NCBI RefSeq assembly: GCF_000350225.1 | Contig: NW_005179069.1 | Location: 248,765-312,764 of the forward strand | From: Chondrus crispus | Taxonomy: Eukaryota > Rhodophyta > Florideophyceae > Gigartinales > Gigartinaceae | DNA length: 64,000 bases | Direction: 5' to 3' | Shown: positions 63,501-64,000 of the stretch, piece by piece | Layout: each line of letters begins with the position of its first letter | Position numbering within the stretch: the stretch's first letter is position 1 | Program-made: the position numbers and the translations under genes | Notes under the pieces: generated by a model | What the model was told of the DNA's origin: nothing | Database searches by the model: none | The model's input: only the letters and a program-made list of their open reading frames with translations

Positions 63501-63808
63501 GCGAGCAAGTGAGTGACATACGGTGCGACGGCGGAGGCGTACTTGGCGACGAGACGCTCCAGGATGAAGAGGGCGACCTCTCTCTGGGCAGCCTTTTTCT
63601 TATCGGAGGTGGACAGGATAGTAGCGAGCGCGTCGGTGAGTCCCGAGGCGGGATGCGCGCAGGCGATCGTAGCGCAGTTATCAGCTACAAAAGCGGTGGC
63701 AGCTTCTGCGCGGTTGGTGGCCGTGATGGCGGTGTCGAAGGCGGTCTTGACTGAGGCATCGGAAGCGGGCTCCTTGAAGGACACAGAGGGGGCGGCGATC
63801 TTCGACAT
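60590..63808 (-). CDS. EF3: elongation factor 3 (ABCF ATPase) with one in-frame TGA
   Basis: A single continuous frame of 1073 codons, interrupted only by TGA at 62582-62584. eEF3 drives E-site tRNA release during translation elongation. Residues 1-408: HEAT repeats (e.g. SDVEPFIPTLMPALKRA) and start of the four-helix bundle, ending EIEEWNVCVVPILTPFASA. After the TGA, seven codons, then an acidic linker and ABC1 (Walker A GPNECGKTT, signature LSGGW, Walker B DILLLDEPTNHLD). ABC2 follows (GPNGAGKST, LSGGQ, HLIVLDEPTNYLD) with the EF3-specific chromodomain insert (YEYEVKWEGKPTTWTAWLSL), then a Lys-rich tail. Length matches yeast eEF3 (1044). All ATPase motifs are intact, so decay is not evident. 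The TGA may be a sequencing or assembly error, a spliced 51-nt intron (62569-62619, GT-AG, phase-preserving), readthrough, or a recent null. Stop at 60590 is TAG. Confidence 0.88.
62582..62584 (-). other. in-frame TGA inside eEF3
   Basis: Context GCC TGA TAC on the coding strand. Downstream, frame and homology resume without a shift. TGA is used as a normal terminator by three neighbouring genes (sulfite oxidase, TLC protein, dehydrogenase), so a code change is not supported. Confidence 0.85.
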
Positions 63809-64000
63809 AGTGGGTTAGAGTTTTAAGTGACAAAACTGGCTCGGCAAAATTGGTTAGTGCGGCGACCTAATGTCTAAAGACCCGCGAGCGGAGGGCAACG
63901 GGGGGAAGTGTAGGGGAATAGAAGAGGTGGCAGTGAGAGGTGGGGCGAGGCAATGTCGGCGGCGACGGCGGGCAGGTTTAAATAGCGGGGGGAGCGGCTC
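63809..64000 (-). promoter_or_regulatory. eEF3 promoter region
   Basis: The coding strand has TATTTAAA at 63977-63984, about 170 bp upstream of the ATG, in otherwise GC-rich DNA. A TATA-like element at a plausible distance; inferred only. Confidence 0.35.

Noticed and set aside
60590-63808. TGA reassigned to an amino acid (alternative genetic code)
   Set aside because: Sulfite oxidase, the TLC protein and the dehydrogenase all end at TGA at the expected protein length. Stops inside transposons are of mixed type (TAA, TAG, TGA), as in ordinary decay.

Overview
The window looks like nuclear DNA of a compact-gene photosynthetic eukaryote, most likely a red alga. This is an inference. Its basis is intronless host genes packed a few hundred bases apart, a bacterial-type topoisomerase I with an organelle presequence, an animal-type sulfite oxidase, a fungal/algal-type elongation factor 3, and a heavy load of Ty3/mdg4, PIF/Harbinger, piggyBac and Tc1/mariner elements. 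A run of 100 Ns (48492-48591) shows it is a draft scaffold.

Positions 1-40.7 kb are essentially all transposon, nested inside one another. A degenerate DNA-transposon region (6.5-11.8 kb plus 37.8-39.4 kb; KDZ/HMGXB3-like cysteine clusters on the minus strand and an unrecognised transposase-like frame on the plus strand) is split by a Ty3 chromovirus here called B. B has LTRs at 11778-12450 and 37146-37835 and a perfect 5-bp target duplication AACAG. Inside B lie a broken piggyBac-like transposase (13.1-15.2 kb), a tRNA-like Pol III promoter pair (15.5 kb), and a 14.9-kb minus-strand chromovirus called A (LTRs 15655-16752 and 29497-30597). A has gag, protease, RT/RNase H and integrase-chromodomain, and then about 5.9 kb of extra sequence holding an antisense reading frame. 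At the left edge another Ty3 element (D, minus) is interrupted by a head-to-head pair of A-family 5' ends (1652-5965).

Positions 40.7-45.2 kb hold a decayed Tc1/mariner element (40768-41911) and an intact-looking two-gene PIF/Harbinger element (41990-45155).

Positions 45.3-64 kb are the host gene segment: a TLC-domain membrane protein, sulfite oxidase, a small unknown coiled-coil protein, a NAP1 histone chaperone, a short-chain dehydrogenase, a second complete PIF/Harbinger element (53762-56812, TSD TTA), organellar topoisomerase I, and eEF3. The eEF3 reading frame runs full length except for one in-frame TGA between its HEAT/four-helix part and its ABC part. The host genes act in unrelated processes (sulfite detoxification, chromatin assembly, DNA topology, translation), so no operon-like logic is suggested. 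The transposons sit only between genes here.
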